DNA from: Pseudomonadota bacterium
GTDB taxonomy: Bacteria > Pseudomonadota > Gammaproteobacteria > Steroidobacterales > Woeseiaceae
Reading direction: 5' to 3'
Length of the DNA: 64,000 nucleotides
NCBI GenBank assembly: GCA_022560695.1
Contig: JADFSP010000002.1
Coordinates: forward strand, 98,916-162,915
Positions 37,181 to 46,265 of the stretch are shown here, in pieces. Position 1 is the stretch's first letter, and each line of letters opens with the position of its first letter. The notes beneath the pieces are model-generated. The model did not search any database. It was given only the letters and a program-made list of their open reading frames with translations, and was not told the DNA's origin. The position numbers and the translations under genes are program-made.

Positions 37181-38797
37181 TTAATGCCGGCGCAGCGGTG
37201 GTGCGTGGGTTTTGCCGCTTTTGGACTCGAAATAACTGGCGAGCGCGGGAAACGCTTCACAGAGATTTCTGAAGTCGTTCGCAGGCAGGACCATCACGCG
37301 CGTATCTTCGGTCGCAATCAGTGTGCCTGCCGTTTTCATATCTTCGCTGAGACTGCGTTCGCCCCAGTAATCGCCTGGCCCGAGGATACGTACAAAATCC
37401 TCTCCTTCCGCCGCATTCGATATTCTTGATTCAAGGCGGCCTGAGATCACAGTGTAGAGACCGTCAACAAATTGTCCGGCCTCCGACACGATGTCACCTT
37501 TGGCGTAACGCCGGTACTGCGTAGCGGTATCCACGCGGTTCGCGATCTGCACGATACTGCGGGGAAGAAAATAATCAAAAAACCAATTCAATGCGACGCG
37601 CAGACGAGTCGCAAAGCCAGGTAACATGCCTATATAAATTGCACGCCACAGTATCCATGCGAGCAGGCCGGATAGTTTGACGCCACGAATTTCCGCGACC
37701 CCTTTGTAGTTGCCGATGGATGCCAGCGACCCTTGTGCCTTATACGAGAACTGCAAGAGTTCCTTGTCACCCAAACTATTGACAATGTTTCTTGCGACGC
37801 ACTGCGCTTCGCGGACGGCATGTTGTGCCGTCGGCGGCGCAAAGGCCCCGCTATCATTATCGGCGTCCGACAACGGTACGAGTGCGGCATCGCCCAGGGC
37901 CCAGATATTCCCGGAACCGCGTACTTTCAAATGCCTGTCGACGGGAATCTTGCCTTTGACGAGTTCGATACCAAGCCGTTGAGTAAAATCATGCGGACGA
38001 TTGCCGACGGTGGTTACGAACATGCTTGTCCTGATACGCGATCCGTCGTCCAGATATACCGCGCTTGCGGTTGCAGACGTGATACTTCTGCCGCAGAGTA
38101 TCTCGACGTTGCGCTTGCGGAGCTTTGCCGCGGCGTAGTCGCCCAGCGATTGTGGCAGCTCGGGCAGTATTCCCTTGTCGCGCTGGATCAGGACGCAACG
38201 AATTTCGTCCGCTTGAATGTTGGGGTAGAACTTCAAGGTTCGCTGAATCATCTCGGCGATTTCGCCGATCGTCTCCACGCCGGAAAAACCACCGCCGGCG
38301 ACAACAATGGTCAGAAGCTGCCGCTTGAGCGCGTTGTCCGTGGTGACGTCCGCGTGCTCGAGCCGGCGGATGATCTTGTTGCGTAGCTGGTGGGCATCGG
38401 CAAGGCTGCGCATGCACAGGCCGTGTTCCTGAAAACCAGGCGAACGCGTCAGATCGGTCTTTTGCCCGACGGCCACAATAAGGTGGTCGTAGGCCACGCA
38501 TTGCGGCGTACGTCGCGATCCCTGCAGGAAATGAACCGTCCTGGTGGATCGGTCCAGGTGCGTCACCTCCGCCATCCGTATGCGGACGCCAGGCAGCATG
38601 TAACGAAGCGGGGTCACGGCGTCCGGGGCACTGATTGTGCCCGACGCCACCTCCGGCAATAGCGGCTGAAATACGAAGTAGTTTTCAGTATTGAAGAGCT
38701 CAATATCGACCGCACCGCGCGCGTACTTGTGCAGGTACCTCGCGGTGAACGCGCCCGCGAACCCGCCACCAACGATGATCGCGCGCGGCCGTGCCAT
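37181..38797 (-). CDS. type II NADH dehydrogenase fused to a cyclic-nucleotide-binding-type domain
   Basis: 538 residues. The first 415 are an NDH-2 flavoprotein: FAD motif GGGFAG (10-15), FQPLLPEVASG, the NAD motif AGGGFSGVE (167-175), NIWALGDAA (297-305), AQHAVREA, and a C-terminal membrane-associating part (375-413). Residues 415-525 form a CNB-type beta-barrel: YAKGDIVSEAGQFVDGLYTV, GPGDYWGERSL, TLIATEDTRVMVLP. The phosphate-binding Arg expected before Thr-Ala is Lys488 here. It transfers electrons from NADH to quinone without pumping protons. Last gene of the ThDP-ALDH-NDH2 operon, starting two bases after the ALDH stop. Confidence 0.9.
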   Translation of the reverse strand: MARPRAIIVGGGFAGAFTARYLHKYARGAVDIELFNTENYFVFQPLLPEVASGTISAPDAVTPLRYMLPGVRIRMAEVTHLDRSTRTVHFLQGSRRTPQCVAYDHLIVAVGQKTDLTRSPGFQEHGLCMRSLADAHQLRNKIIRRLEHADVTTDNALKRQLLTIVVAGGGFSGVETIGEIAEMIQRTLKFYPNIQADEIRCVLIQRDKGILPELPQSLGDYAAAKLRKRNVEILCGRSITSATASAVYLDDGSRIRTSMFVTTVGNRPHDFTQRLGIELVKGKIPVDRHLKVRGSGNIWALGDAALVPLSDADNDSGAFAPPTAQHAVREAQCVARNIVNSLGDKELLQFSYKAQGSLASIGNYKGVAEIRGVKLSGLLAWILWRAIYIGMLPGFATRLRVALNWFFDYFLPRSIVQIANRVDTATQYRRYAKGDIVSEAGQFVDGLYTVISGRLESRISNAAEGEDFVRILGPGDYWGERSLSEDMKTAGTLIATEDTRVMVLPANDFRNLCEAFPALASYFESKSGKTHAPPLRRH

Positions 38798-38799
38798 GC

Positions 38800-40230
38800 T
38801 CAGAGGCCTGCGGACCTGATAACCATCATCTTGTCGATCTGCATGTCTTCCATCGTGTACGGAATGCCGCCGACGCCCAGGCCGGACTCGCGTAAGCCTG
38901 CGAATGGCATGACGTCATCGCGAAACGCAGAATGATCGTTAATCATGACGGCGGACGCATCGAGTTCTTTGTACAGGCGCATTGCAACATCGATGTCGCG
39001 ACTGAAAACAGCCGCCTGAAATGCGACGGGTAAAGAATTGGCCTGGCTAACTGCTGCATCGAGATTGTCATAGGCGTAGACGCAGACGACGGGGCCGAAA
39101 ATTTCCGCCGTGCTGACACGAGAATCCTGCGGCGGATCGAGCAAGACCGTTGGCGCGTAGCAGGTGTCCGAGATTTTCTTGCCGCCGCAAAGCAGCTGGG
39201 CGCCGTCACTCACCGCCTCGTCAACCCAATCCGACACACGACCGACTTCGCCAGGTCGAATCAGCGGTCCGACCTGTGTGGCCTCGTCTTCAGGTGCGCC
39301 GACGACGAGCGCCCTGGCCTGCTCCGCCAGAGCCTCTGCAAAGTTTGCCGCGTCGGCCGCCGGCGCGAATACGCGTTGCACGGATACGCAAACCTGGCCT
39401 GCGTGATAAAAGCCGCCCTTGAGCACGGCGGACAGCGCCGCGTCACAGTCGTAGGGGTCTATCAGGATCACGGGCGCCGCGCCGCCGTGTTCCAGTGCGC
39501 AGCGTGCGCCGGGGGCGAGTTTCGAGCGCAGCATCCAGCCAACGCGCGCACTGCCGATGAAGCTGAAAAATCCGACGCGACGGTCCGTCACCAGGGCCTC
39601 TGCTGTCTCTCGATCGCTGGCGATCACGGCCTGGCACCACGCATCGGGCAGGCCGGCCTCACGCAATATGTCCACGAAGCGCAGGCAGGAAAGCGGCGTG
39701 TCCGCGGCAGGTTTCACGACAACCGGGCAGCCGCTTGCAACGGCCGGTCCGACCTGGTGAACGATCAGGTTCAGTGGATGATTGAATGCGCTGACCGCGA
39801 CGACGACACCAACCGGCTCTTTCTGCGTGAACGCGGCCCTGCCCGTTGTCGCCATTGTCGTGCCGATCGGAATGACCGAGCCGGCGTGCGAACGCAGCGT
39901 CTCTGCGCACAGGTGCACGCCATCGATGGCACGGATGACCTCGACTCTCGAGTCCTGGTAGGGCTTGCCGCCCTCGCTCGCAGCGAGCAGTGTCAGCTCC
40001 TCGATTTGCGAGCCCATGATTGCTGCGGCGCCATTCAGGATCTCCACGCGCTCCGGGGCCGGCAGCCAGAGGCTGCGGTCGCGAAACAGATCATAAGCGG
40101 TCGACAATGCGTCATCGACATGATCCGGGCCCGCCGTAGCAACCTTGGCCAGTTCCCGGCCATCATATGGTGACGTCACGGTAAGGCTGCCGGCAGGCGC
40201 GCGGTCGGTCTCGATCTTCAAAGCGTCCAT
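38800..40230 (-). CDS. NAD(P)+-dependent aldehyde dehydrogenase
   Basis: 476 residues of the ALDH superfamily: the general base Glu in LEHGGAAPVIL, nucleophile Cys in HAGQVCVSVQRVF, cofactor-binding SAFNHPLNL, FIGSARVG and IFGPVVCVYAY. Closest in feel to the GapN/lactaldehyde/phosphonoacetaldehyde group, but the substrate is not clear. Its start overlaps the end of the ThDP-enzyme gene by 13 bases, and NDH-2 begins two bases after its stop, so it sits inside an operon that could make, oxidise and drain electrons from an aldehyde. Confidence 0.92.
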   Translation of the reverse strand: MDALKIETDRAPAGSLTVTSPYDGRELAKVATAGPDHVDDALSTAYDLFRDRSLWLPAPERVEILNGAAAIMGSQIEELTLLAASEGGKPYQDSRVEVIRAIDGVHLCAETLRSHAGSVIPIGTTMATTGRAAFTQKEPVGVVVAVSAFNHPLNLIVHQVGPAVASGCPVVVKPAADTPLSCLRFVDILREAGLPDAWCQAVIASDRETAEALVTDRRVGFFSFIGSARVGWMLRSKLAPGARCALEHGGAAPVILIDPYDCDAALSAVLKGGFYHAGQVCVSVQRVFAPAADAANFAEALAEQARALVVGAPEDEATQVGPLIRPGEVGRVSDWVDEAVSDGAQLLCGGKKISDTCYAPTVLLDPPQDSRVSTAEIFGPVVCVYAYDNLDAAVSQANSLPVAFQAAVFSRDIDVAMRLYKELDASAVMINDHSAFRDDVMPFAGLRESGLGVGGIPYTMEDMQIDKMMVIRSAGL

Positions 40231-41870
40231 TCGATCTCACCAAGCTTCCTGGTCAGCAACTGGTTCTCACGATAATCGATCGGAATCACGACGAGGCTGG
40301 GTCCTTGCTCGTCCAATGCAGCGGCCAGCGAGCCAGCGAGGTCCGAAGAATTATCGACATAGTGGCCATTCCAGCCGAACGACTGTGCGAGCATCATCCA
40401 GTCGGGGTTGCCGAATGTCAGGTCAGTGTGACGGCCAAAGTGAGTTTGCTGCTTCCAGGCAATCAATCCATAAGCATGATCCTCCCAGACCATGACAACG
40501 ATATTGCTGCCGAGTCTCACGGCCGTTTCCATTTCCTGAACATTCATCAGGAACCCCGCATCACCGGCGATCGCAAGTATGCGCCGATCGGGATGTACGA
40601 TGCCGGCCGCAATGGCGCCCGGCAGCGCGAAGCCCATGGAGCAGAATCCATTCGGAATGAGACAGGTGTTCGGTTCGTGACATTGATAATGACGGGCGAT
40701 CCACATTTTGTGTGCACCGACATCGGACAGGAGAATATCGTGAGGCCCCATTACCTGCCTGGCGTCCCATATCGCCTTTTGCGGACGTATCGTGCCCTCG
40801 GTCGAATCGTCTTTGTATTCCGCGAAGTCCGCGGCCATCTCTGCGCGGCATTTTCGTTGCAGGCTGAAATCGAAATCCGGGATGCCGTGCTCGTCGAAGC
40901 GCTCGTTCAACATCCAGAGCGCGTGTGCGAGATCGCCGATGATCTCCGTTTCGGGATGATAATGAGCATCTATCTCGGCAGGTAGAAAATCGGCATGGAG
41001 AATTCGATTGTCCTTGTTGGGGTTCCAGAGTTGCGGATGATATTCGACCATGTCGAAACCCAAAGTGATGATGAGATCGGCAGCGTCGATCGCCTTGGAG
41101 ACGCGATCCCTGGAGCCGAGTCCAACCGTATACAGGCAGTAGTCGGCATCCATGTCGACACAGCCTTTGGCCATGAACGTACTGATAACGCCGATGCCGG
41201 TTTTCTCACAAAGCAGTCGAAGTTGTTTGCTCGCTCTCCTTCTGATGCATCCGTTGCCGGCGATGATGACCGGGTGCTTCGCCTGTCTCAGCATGTCGAA
41301 TGCCTGATCGACGATCTTGCTGTCAGGTACCGAGCGGCGAAAGCGTCGCGGCGACATCGGCTTTGCGTTCGTTTCGACGGTTGCTACGTCTTCCGGTAAC
41401 TCAATGTGCACAGCACCTGGTTTTTCTGTGCGCGCCAGGCGCACGGCCTTGCGAATGATTTCGGGAATCGTGTCGGCATTGAGTATCGTTGTGGCCCATT
41501 TGGTCACGGGCTTGAACATGCTGACGACGTCCATGATCTGGTGCGACTCCTTGTGCAGTCGATCGGTGGAACCTTGTCCGGTCAGCACCAGCATCGGGGC
41601 GCGATCCATGTTCGAGTCTGCAACACCGGTAATCAGGTTGGTTGCGCCTGGCCCAAGCGTTCCGAGCGCACCGGCCGGATTGCCGGTAAGGCGGCCGTAA
41701 ATCTCGGCCATGAACGCGGCGCCCTGCTCGTGGCGCGTCAGGATGAACCGTATTGTTTTGGACTCCTCGAGAGACATCATGAAGTCGGCGTTCTCCTCGC
41801 CTGGAACGCCGAATATGTACTCGATGCCCTCTGCTTCCAGGCATTTGACCATTAAGTCAGACGCTTTCAT
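40218..41870 (-). CDS. ThDP-dependent enzyme, acetolactate synthase large-subunit-like
   Basis: 550 residues from ATG at 41870. N-terminal pyrimidine-binding domain with the activating Glu in TRHEQGAAF and GPGATNLITGVADS; a central Rossmann-like domain (about 190-330); C-terminal diphosphate-binding domain with GDAGFLMNVQEME, where the usual GDG is GDA. It resembles IlvB/AlsS but no regulatory subunit (ilvN) or ilvC follows. Instead an ALDH and an NDH-2 do, so a 2-oxo-acid decarboxylase or carboligase role is as likely as acetolactate synthesis. First gene of that operon. Confidence 0.85.
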   Translation of the reverse strand: MKASDLMVKCLEAEGIEYIFGVPGEENADFMMSLEESKTIRFILTRHEQGAAFMAEIYGRLTGNPAGALGTLGPGATNLITGVADSNMDRAPMLVLTGQGSTDRLHKESHQIMDVVSMFKPVTKWATTILNADTIPEIIRKAVRLARTEKPGAVHIELPEDVATVETNAKPMSPRRFRRSVPDSKIVDQAFDMLRQAKHPVIIAGNGCIRRRASKQLRLLCEKTGIGVISTFMAKGCVDMDADYCLYTVGLGSRDRVSKAIDAADLIITLGFDMVEYHPQLWNPNKDNRILHADFLPAEIDAHYHPETEIIGDLAHALWMLNERFDEHGIPDFDFSLQRKCRAEMAADFAEYKDDSTEGTIRPQKAIWDARQVMGPHDILLSDVGAHKMWIARHYQCHEPNTCLIPNGFCSMGFALPGAIAAGIVHPDRRILAIAGDAGFLMNVQEMETAVRLGSNIVVMVWEDHAYGLIAWKQQTHFGRHTDLTFGNPDWMMLAQSFGWNGHYVDNSSDLAGSLAAALDEQGPSLVVIPIDYRENQLLTRKLGEIEWTL

Positions 41871-42001
41871 GACATTCCACCAAATTCCTGTTGAGCTATC
41901 GTTGTATCGGGCCTGGTCGCTCTCGCACATCCCTGTGCTCCGCGACATCATGTCATCCTGACCGTAAAGGCCCCCTTCCTACGGTGCCAATCGAGAGCCC
42001 G

Positions 42002-42019
42002 GTAGGAGCGGCTTCAGCC
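42002..42019. repeat. GTAGGAGCGGCTTCAGCC short repeat
   Basis: The string at 42002-42019 is one I know as a short dispersed repeat in Xanthomonas- and Pseudomonas-like genomes, usually followed by GCGA; here it is followed by ACTGC. It lies in the 186-base gap upstream of the ThDP gene. TTCCTACGG at 41977-41985 may be a degenerate opposite arm. Only one clear copy is in the window. Confidence 0.5.
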
Positions 42020-42056
42020 ACTGCAAGGTGCCGTGCTGGTTCGAGCCTAAACGATA

Positions 42057-43376
42057 CTACACCCTCGGAATCGCGATCCGCGTCCGATAGACAATATGCA
42101 TGCCGATGCCGCGACTTGCCATGAACAGCATGAAGGCGAGCCACAAGCCGTCGTTGCCGAGCCACTGCAACAAGTACCAGGCCGGAAGAAACACGAGTAA
42201 CGCCGATGTCAACATGATGTCACGCATCTCCCGAGCCCGCGTCGCGCCGACAAAGACGCCGTCGTATAGAAACGACCACACCGAGATCAACGGCGACGCG
42301 ATCATCCACGGCAAGTAGCGCAATGTAGTCTGCTGGACATCGGGCAAATCGGTCAGCACACGTATCAGGATCGGGCCGCCGATGAGGTAACAAAGGCTGA
42401 GTCCTGCGGCGAATATCAGCGACCACCTGAGCGTCAATTGCACCGCGCGCTGCAGCGCTTCGCGACGGCCTTCGCCGATGGCTTTGCCGACGAGGGCCTC
42501 GGCCGCGTGCGCGATGCCGTCAAGAGCGAATGCCGAGAGGAACTGAAGGTTCATGAGCACGGCGTTGGCGGCCAGAATGAGTCCGCCCATGCGCGCGCCC
42601 TGCGCCGTCACGAAGGAAAGCGTAAACACGAGCGCCATGGTGCGGACGAACAGGTTGCCGTTAATCGCCAAAAACGCCGCGTACTCACGAAGTTTGATGA
42701 GCTTCGCGACCGGCCAGTGGCCGGGGTATTGCCGCAGTGACCGAATTGCGAAGCCGATACCCACTGCCACGCCCGTGTACTCGGCGATGACGGATGCGAG
42801 TGCAACACCGTCGACTTTCATGCCGAAGACGACGACGAACAGAAGGTCCAATGCGATATTTGTGACGTTGATCGTCAATACGATCACCAGGGGCGCGCGT
42901 GCGTTTTGCAGGCCGATGAACCAGCCCAACAACGCGTAAGTGACAAGTGTGCCCGGTGCGCTCCAGATTCGAATCGAAAAATACTCGAGGGCGTAGGCCT
43001 TGATCTCGGCATCGGCGCCAAGCAGTTGCATCGCGAGATGACCGATCGGCCGCTGCAGCAGAATAAATGCCGCAGCGATCGCCAGTGCGACGATGATGGC
43101 CTGCCCAAGGGACGTGCGGAGCCCATCGTAGTCATTGGCGCCAAAGCGCTGCGCCGCAATTCCGGTTGTCCCCATGCGCAGGAAGTTGACACCCGTATAG
43201 ATGATTCCGAAGATCGTGCTGCCGATGGCGACAGCGCCGAGGTATGCGGCGTTATCGAGATGTCCGGTAACGCCGGTGTCCACCATGCCGAGCAACGGCA
43301 CTGTGATATTGGACAGAATCAGCGGCGCGGCGATGCGCCAGACATCGCGATTCCGGGGCAGGTGATTCGCGCTCAA
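42057..43376 (-). CDS. dinF: MATE-family transporter, DinF type (third copy)
   Basis: 439 residues, about 12 membrane segments. The DinF branch is marked by IAAPLILSNITVPLLGMVDTG, HLDNAAYLGAVAIGST and LRMGTTGIAAQRFG. DinF proteins are MATE carriers linked to oxidative stress or bile-salt efflux; in E. coli the gene belongs to the lexA operon, but no lexA is present here. It starts eight bases after the acyl-CoA dehydrogenase stop on the same strand. Confidence 0.9.
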   Translation of the reverse strand: MSANHLPRNRDVWRIAAPLILSNITVPLLGMVDTGVTGHLDNAAYLGAVAIGSTIFGIIYTGVNFLRMGTTGIAAQRFGANDYDGLRTSLGQAIIVALAIAAAFILLQRPIGHLAMQLLGADAEIKAYALEYFSIRIWSAPGTLVTYALLGWFIGLQNARAPLVIVLTINVTNIALDLLFVVVFGMKVDGVALASVIAEYTGVAVGIGFAIRSLRQYPGHWPVAKLIKLREYAAFLAINGNLFVRTMALVFTLSFVTAQGARMGGLILAANAVLMNLQFLSAFALDGIAHAAEALVGKAIGEGRREALQRAVQLTLRWSLIFAAGLSLCYLIGGPILIRVLTDLPDVQQTTLRYLPWMIASPLISVWSFLYDGVFVGATRAREMRDIMLTSALLVFLPAWYLLQWLGNDGLWLAFMLFMASRGIGMHIVYRTRIAIPRV

Positions 43377-43383
43377 GCGCCGC

Positions 43384-44562
43384 TCATCCGTACGCGTTGA
43401 CGCCGGTCAGTTCGCGACCCACCGCAAGTTGATGAATGGTCTCGGTACCTTCGTAGGTGATGACGCTCTCGAGGTTCAACATGTGCCGTATCGGCACGTA
43501 CTCGGCGCTGATGCCACTGCCACCGAGCATGTCCCGGGCATCGCGCGCGATGTCTATCGCGGCGCGGCAGTTGTTCCATTTCGCGAGCGATACCTGCGTC
43601 GGATTCAATTCACCCTTGTCCTTGATACGACCGAGTCGCAGCGACAGCAATTGTGCAGTCGTTATGCGCCGGCTCATGTCGGCAAGCCGAATCTGGATCG
43701 TCTGCGTGTGCGAGACCGGCCGGCCGAACAACACGCGATTGGCGGTGTACCGCAGTACCTCATCCAGGCAAGCTTGCGCGGCGCCGATGACACCCCAGGT
43801 AATGCCGTAGCGCGCCTGGGTGAGGCAACTCAACGGGCCCTTGAGGCTGGAAATACCCGGAAGGACGTTTTCGTTGGGTATGCGCACGTTGTCGAAGAAC
43901 AAAGCGGCGGTATTCGATGCCCGCAGCGAGAACTTGTTCTCAATCTCCTGAGCCGTGAAGCCCGGCATGTCTTTCTCGACGATGAAGCCTTTGACGCCCT
44001 CTTCGGTCATCGCCCAAATGATTGCCGCATCGGCGACGGTACCGTTGGTAATCCACATCTTCGAGCCATTGAGAATCCAGTCGCGACCATCTCGTTTCGC
44101 CTGGGTCTTCATGTTGCCCGGGTCTGATCCACCGTGGGATTCGGTCAGTCCGAAACAACCGATGGCTTCGCCGCGTGCCATGGCCGGCAGCCAGCGGTTC
44201 TTCTGCTCATCCGAGCCATAGGCGTAAATAGGAAACATGACCAGGCTGCTTTGCACCGAAACAAAACTCCGCAAGCCACTGTCACCGCGCTCGAGCTCCT
44301 GACAAATGAGTCCGTAGCAAACGCTGTTCATTCCGGCGCAGTCATAGCCTTCGATTGAACTGCCGAGTAACCCGAGCTCCGCGACCTGCGGTATCAGTTC
44401 GTTCGGAAAGCGATGTTGCTCGAATGCCTCGCGCATCAGCGGTATGGCCTGCTCGTCGACGAAGCGTGCGACGGAATCCTTGACCATGCACTCTTCTTCG
44501 GACAGTTCCGAGCGGATGTCAAAAAGGTCGAGCGGATCGAGCTTGGAGTTACGTGTAGACAC
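43384..44562 (-). CDS. acyl-CoA dehydrogenase, glutaryl-CoA dehydrogenase-like
   Basis: 392 residues with the three-part acyl-CoA dehydrogenase fold. FAD/substrate loops: GCFGLTESHGGSDPGNMKT and WITNG; catalytic base Glu in SVITYEGTETIHQL; the N-terminal LRSFVSVQSSLVMFPIYAYG is a hallmark of glutaryl-CoA dehydrogenase, which converts glutaryl-CoA to crotonyl-CoA and CO2 in lysine and tryptophan breakdown. No other lysine-degradation gene is nearby. ATG at 44562. It probably shares a transcript with dinF. Confidence 0.9.
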   Translation of the reverse strand: MSTRNSKLDPLDLFDIRSELSEEECMVKDSVARFVDEQAIPLMREAFEQHRFPNELIPQVAELGLLGSSIEGYDCAGMNSVCYGLICQELERGDSGLRSFVSVQSSLVMFPIYAYGSDEQKNRWLPAMARGEAIGCFGLTESHGGSDPGNMKTQAKRDGRDWILNGSKMWITNGTVADAAIIWAMTEEGVKGFIVEKDMPGFTAQEIENKFSLRASNTAALFFDNVRIPNENVLPGISSLKGPLSCLTQARYGITWGVIGAAQACLDEVLRYTANRVLFGRPVSHTQTIQIRLADMSRRITTAQLLSLRLGRIKDKGELNPTQVSLAKWNNCRAAIDIARDARDMLGGSGISAEYVPIRHMLNLESVITYEGTETIHQLAVGRELTGVNAYG

Positions 44563-44628
44563 GGACGAATTCCTGTGCAGTGAGTCTCAGTTACTGAGGG
44601 GGCGTCGACCCCAATTATTCCAACTATT

Positions 44629-45096
44629 TCAGAATGGAATACCGACGCGACGATACAGTACCGACAGCAGCCACGCGGGACCGATCATCATGACCTGCAG
44701 ATCCTGCAGGACCGGGCGCAGGCCCTGTTCGTTGCGATGGCCCAGCCACAGACCGATCGTGCTGACGACGAGCAGGCCCAGCGATACTCGCAGTGGCGCA
44801 AACCCCGATTGTTCAAGCCACATCTGCAAAGCAGCGATGCCGAGCACAAACGGAAGCATGCCGATCGCGATCGACAAGGAAATAATAAAGTAGTAAACAG
44901 CCGCTGCCATGAGAAATGTGCTGCCCCAGTTGAGCAGCGGGGATATTTCATAGAATTCGTCCGGAATCGGCAACGCCCACAATATGCCGACGGTACCGAG
45001 GACAACCATCGGCACTGACGCCCAGTAGATCAGCGGATAGGTCACGTTGCTGTGGCTTGCAGCATAGCGTTCGAGCCAGCCGTCGGAGTCAGTCAT
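44629..45096 (-). CDS. DUF962/Mpo1-like membrane protein
   Basis: 155 residues from ATG at 45096 (an upstream start at 45147 adds 17 residues with no support). Two to four hydrophobic segments, the conserved His in YAASHSN near the start, and GHRNEQGLRPVLQDLQVMMI then GPAWLL near the end fit the Mpo1/YGL010w family. The yeast member is an Fe-dependent dioxygenase that shortens 2-hydroxy fatty acids. Whether the bacterial protein does this is inference. Confidence 0.8.
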   Translation of the reverse strand: MTDSDGWLERYAASHSNVTYPLIYWASVPMVVLGTVGILWALPIPDEFYEISPLLNWGSTFLMAAAVYYFIISLSIAIGMLPFVLGIAALQMWLEQSGFAPLRVSLGLLVVSTIGLWLGHRNEQGLRPVLQDLQVMMIGPAWLLSVLYRRVGIPF

Positions 45097-45368
45097 CTCG
45101 GATCCCAGGTCCCGGAGTGCGAGCCGCCATTTTACACCGCATGTCACAACTCGCTACGCGGCGTCCAACTGAGACGCAGCTCACAGAAAAAACAGCGCGC
45201 GGCCGTTTATTTGAACATAAACATCCGATTAAGTGTCTGTTCAGGTGCACCGTGTTTACAATTCACGCCATCAAACCGTAAGCGTGGCATCCGTGCGGCG
45301 ATTTGACCACTATTGCTTTGGGCAGCCGCGCGGGCGTCAAATGAGAAAACGATCTAAGAGGAATGAGA

Positions 45369-46046
45369 ATGGACATTCGAGCAAGTAAATTCGTCATCGC
45401 AATCGTCGCTGCGGCCGTTATTGTCAGCGGCTGCGAGACATTGGATGCATACACAAGGGAATCGAAGACCAGCAGCGCAACCAAGGGTGCCCTGATCGGC
45501 GCGGCAGCGGGCGCCGTTGTCGGGCTGATATCCGGCGACGATGCTGTCGAGCGCCGCCAGCGGGCTCTGATCGGCGCCGGAATCGGTGCACTGGCCGGTG
45601 GTTCGATCGGCTATTACATGGACCGCCAGGAAGCGAAGCTGCGCGCGGAGCTCGAGGGCACTGGGGTCAGTGTCACGCGCATCGGCGACAACATCACGCT
45701 GAACATGCCAGGCAACGTGACATTCCGGACGGACAGTTCCGACCTGAGCCCCGCGTTTTTCGATGTACTCAACTCAGTTGGCAAGGTCCTGAACGAGTTC
45801 GACAAGACCGTGGTCGAGGTTGCCGGTCACACCGACAGCACCGGCTCCGAGGTCCACAACCAGAATTTGTCGGAGCGTCGCGCGATGGCGGTCGGTCGGT
45901 ATCTGCAGTCGCAAGAGGTGTCCGCCCAGCGCCTGATCACGCTCGGCATGGGCGAACTTAGGCCGGTTGCGGGCAATGGTACGGCGGCAGAGCGTCAGGC
46001 GAATCGACGCGTGGAAATTACGATGGTGCCATTGACTTCGGGCTAA
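45369..46046 (+). CDS. OmpA-family peptidoglycan-binding lipoprotein
   Basis: 225 residues from ATG at 45369 (AAGAGGA seven bases before; the ATG at 45363 is too close to it). Signal with lipobox VSGC, Cys22 or so. Gly-rich zipper region GALIGAAAGAVVGLISGD and ALIGAGIGALAGGSIGYYMD (about 45-85), then an OmpA C-terminal domain (about 105-220) with VEVAGHTDSTGSE, NLSERRAMAVGRYL and RQANRRVEITMVP. It resembles the YiaD group of outer-membrane proteins. Non-covalent peptidoglycan anchoring is expected. A strong terminator follows. Confidence 0.92.
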   Translation: MDIRASKFVIAIVAAAVIVSGCETLDAYTRESKTSSATKGALIGAAAGAVVGLISGDDAVERRQRALIGAGIGALAGGSIGYYMDRQEAKLRAELEGTGVSVTRIGDNITLNMPGNVTFRTDSSDLSPAFFDVLNSVGKVLNEFDKTVVEVAGHTDSTGSEVHNQNLSERRAMAVGRYLQSQEVSAQRLITLGMGELRPVAGNGTAAERQANRRVEITMVPLTSG

Positions 46047-46058
46047 ACAACGACAAAG

Positions 46059-46093
46059 CGCGGCAACCGAGGACTGGTGTGCCGCGTTTTTTT
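46059..46093 (+). terminator. intrinsic terminator after the OmpA-family gene
   Basis: Stem CGCGGCA (46059-46065) with TGCCGCG (46080-46086), a 14-base loop, then seven T. Textbook rho-independent terminator 12 bases after the stop codon. Confidence 0.9.
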
Positions 46094-46265
46094 GAAGTTC
46101 CTGTCACGGTGTAATGCTGCGGCACGATCCTGCTGCATGTGCGGCGTCTGCGCACGTCCTCGGCCACATCCCGCCGTTCGGAATTCAACCATCCTGGCGG
46201 CGGCTCCTTGGGAAACGTACTGCTATGGTTGAAGTGGCAGCACCGCTCGAAGTGTCATCATGCTT

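Noticed and set aside
39376..40173. Plus-strand 265-codon frame within the ALDH gene
   Set aside because: Antisense shadow; Cys- and Arg-rich composition unlike a real protein.
40218..41870. Branched-chain amino acid (ilv) operon
   Set aside because: The IlvB-like gene has no ilvN or ilvC beside it; neighbours are ALDH and NDH-2.
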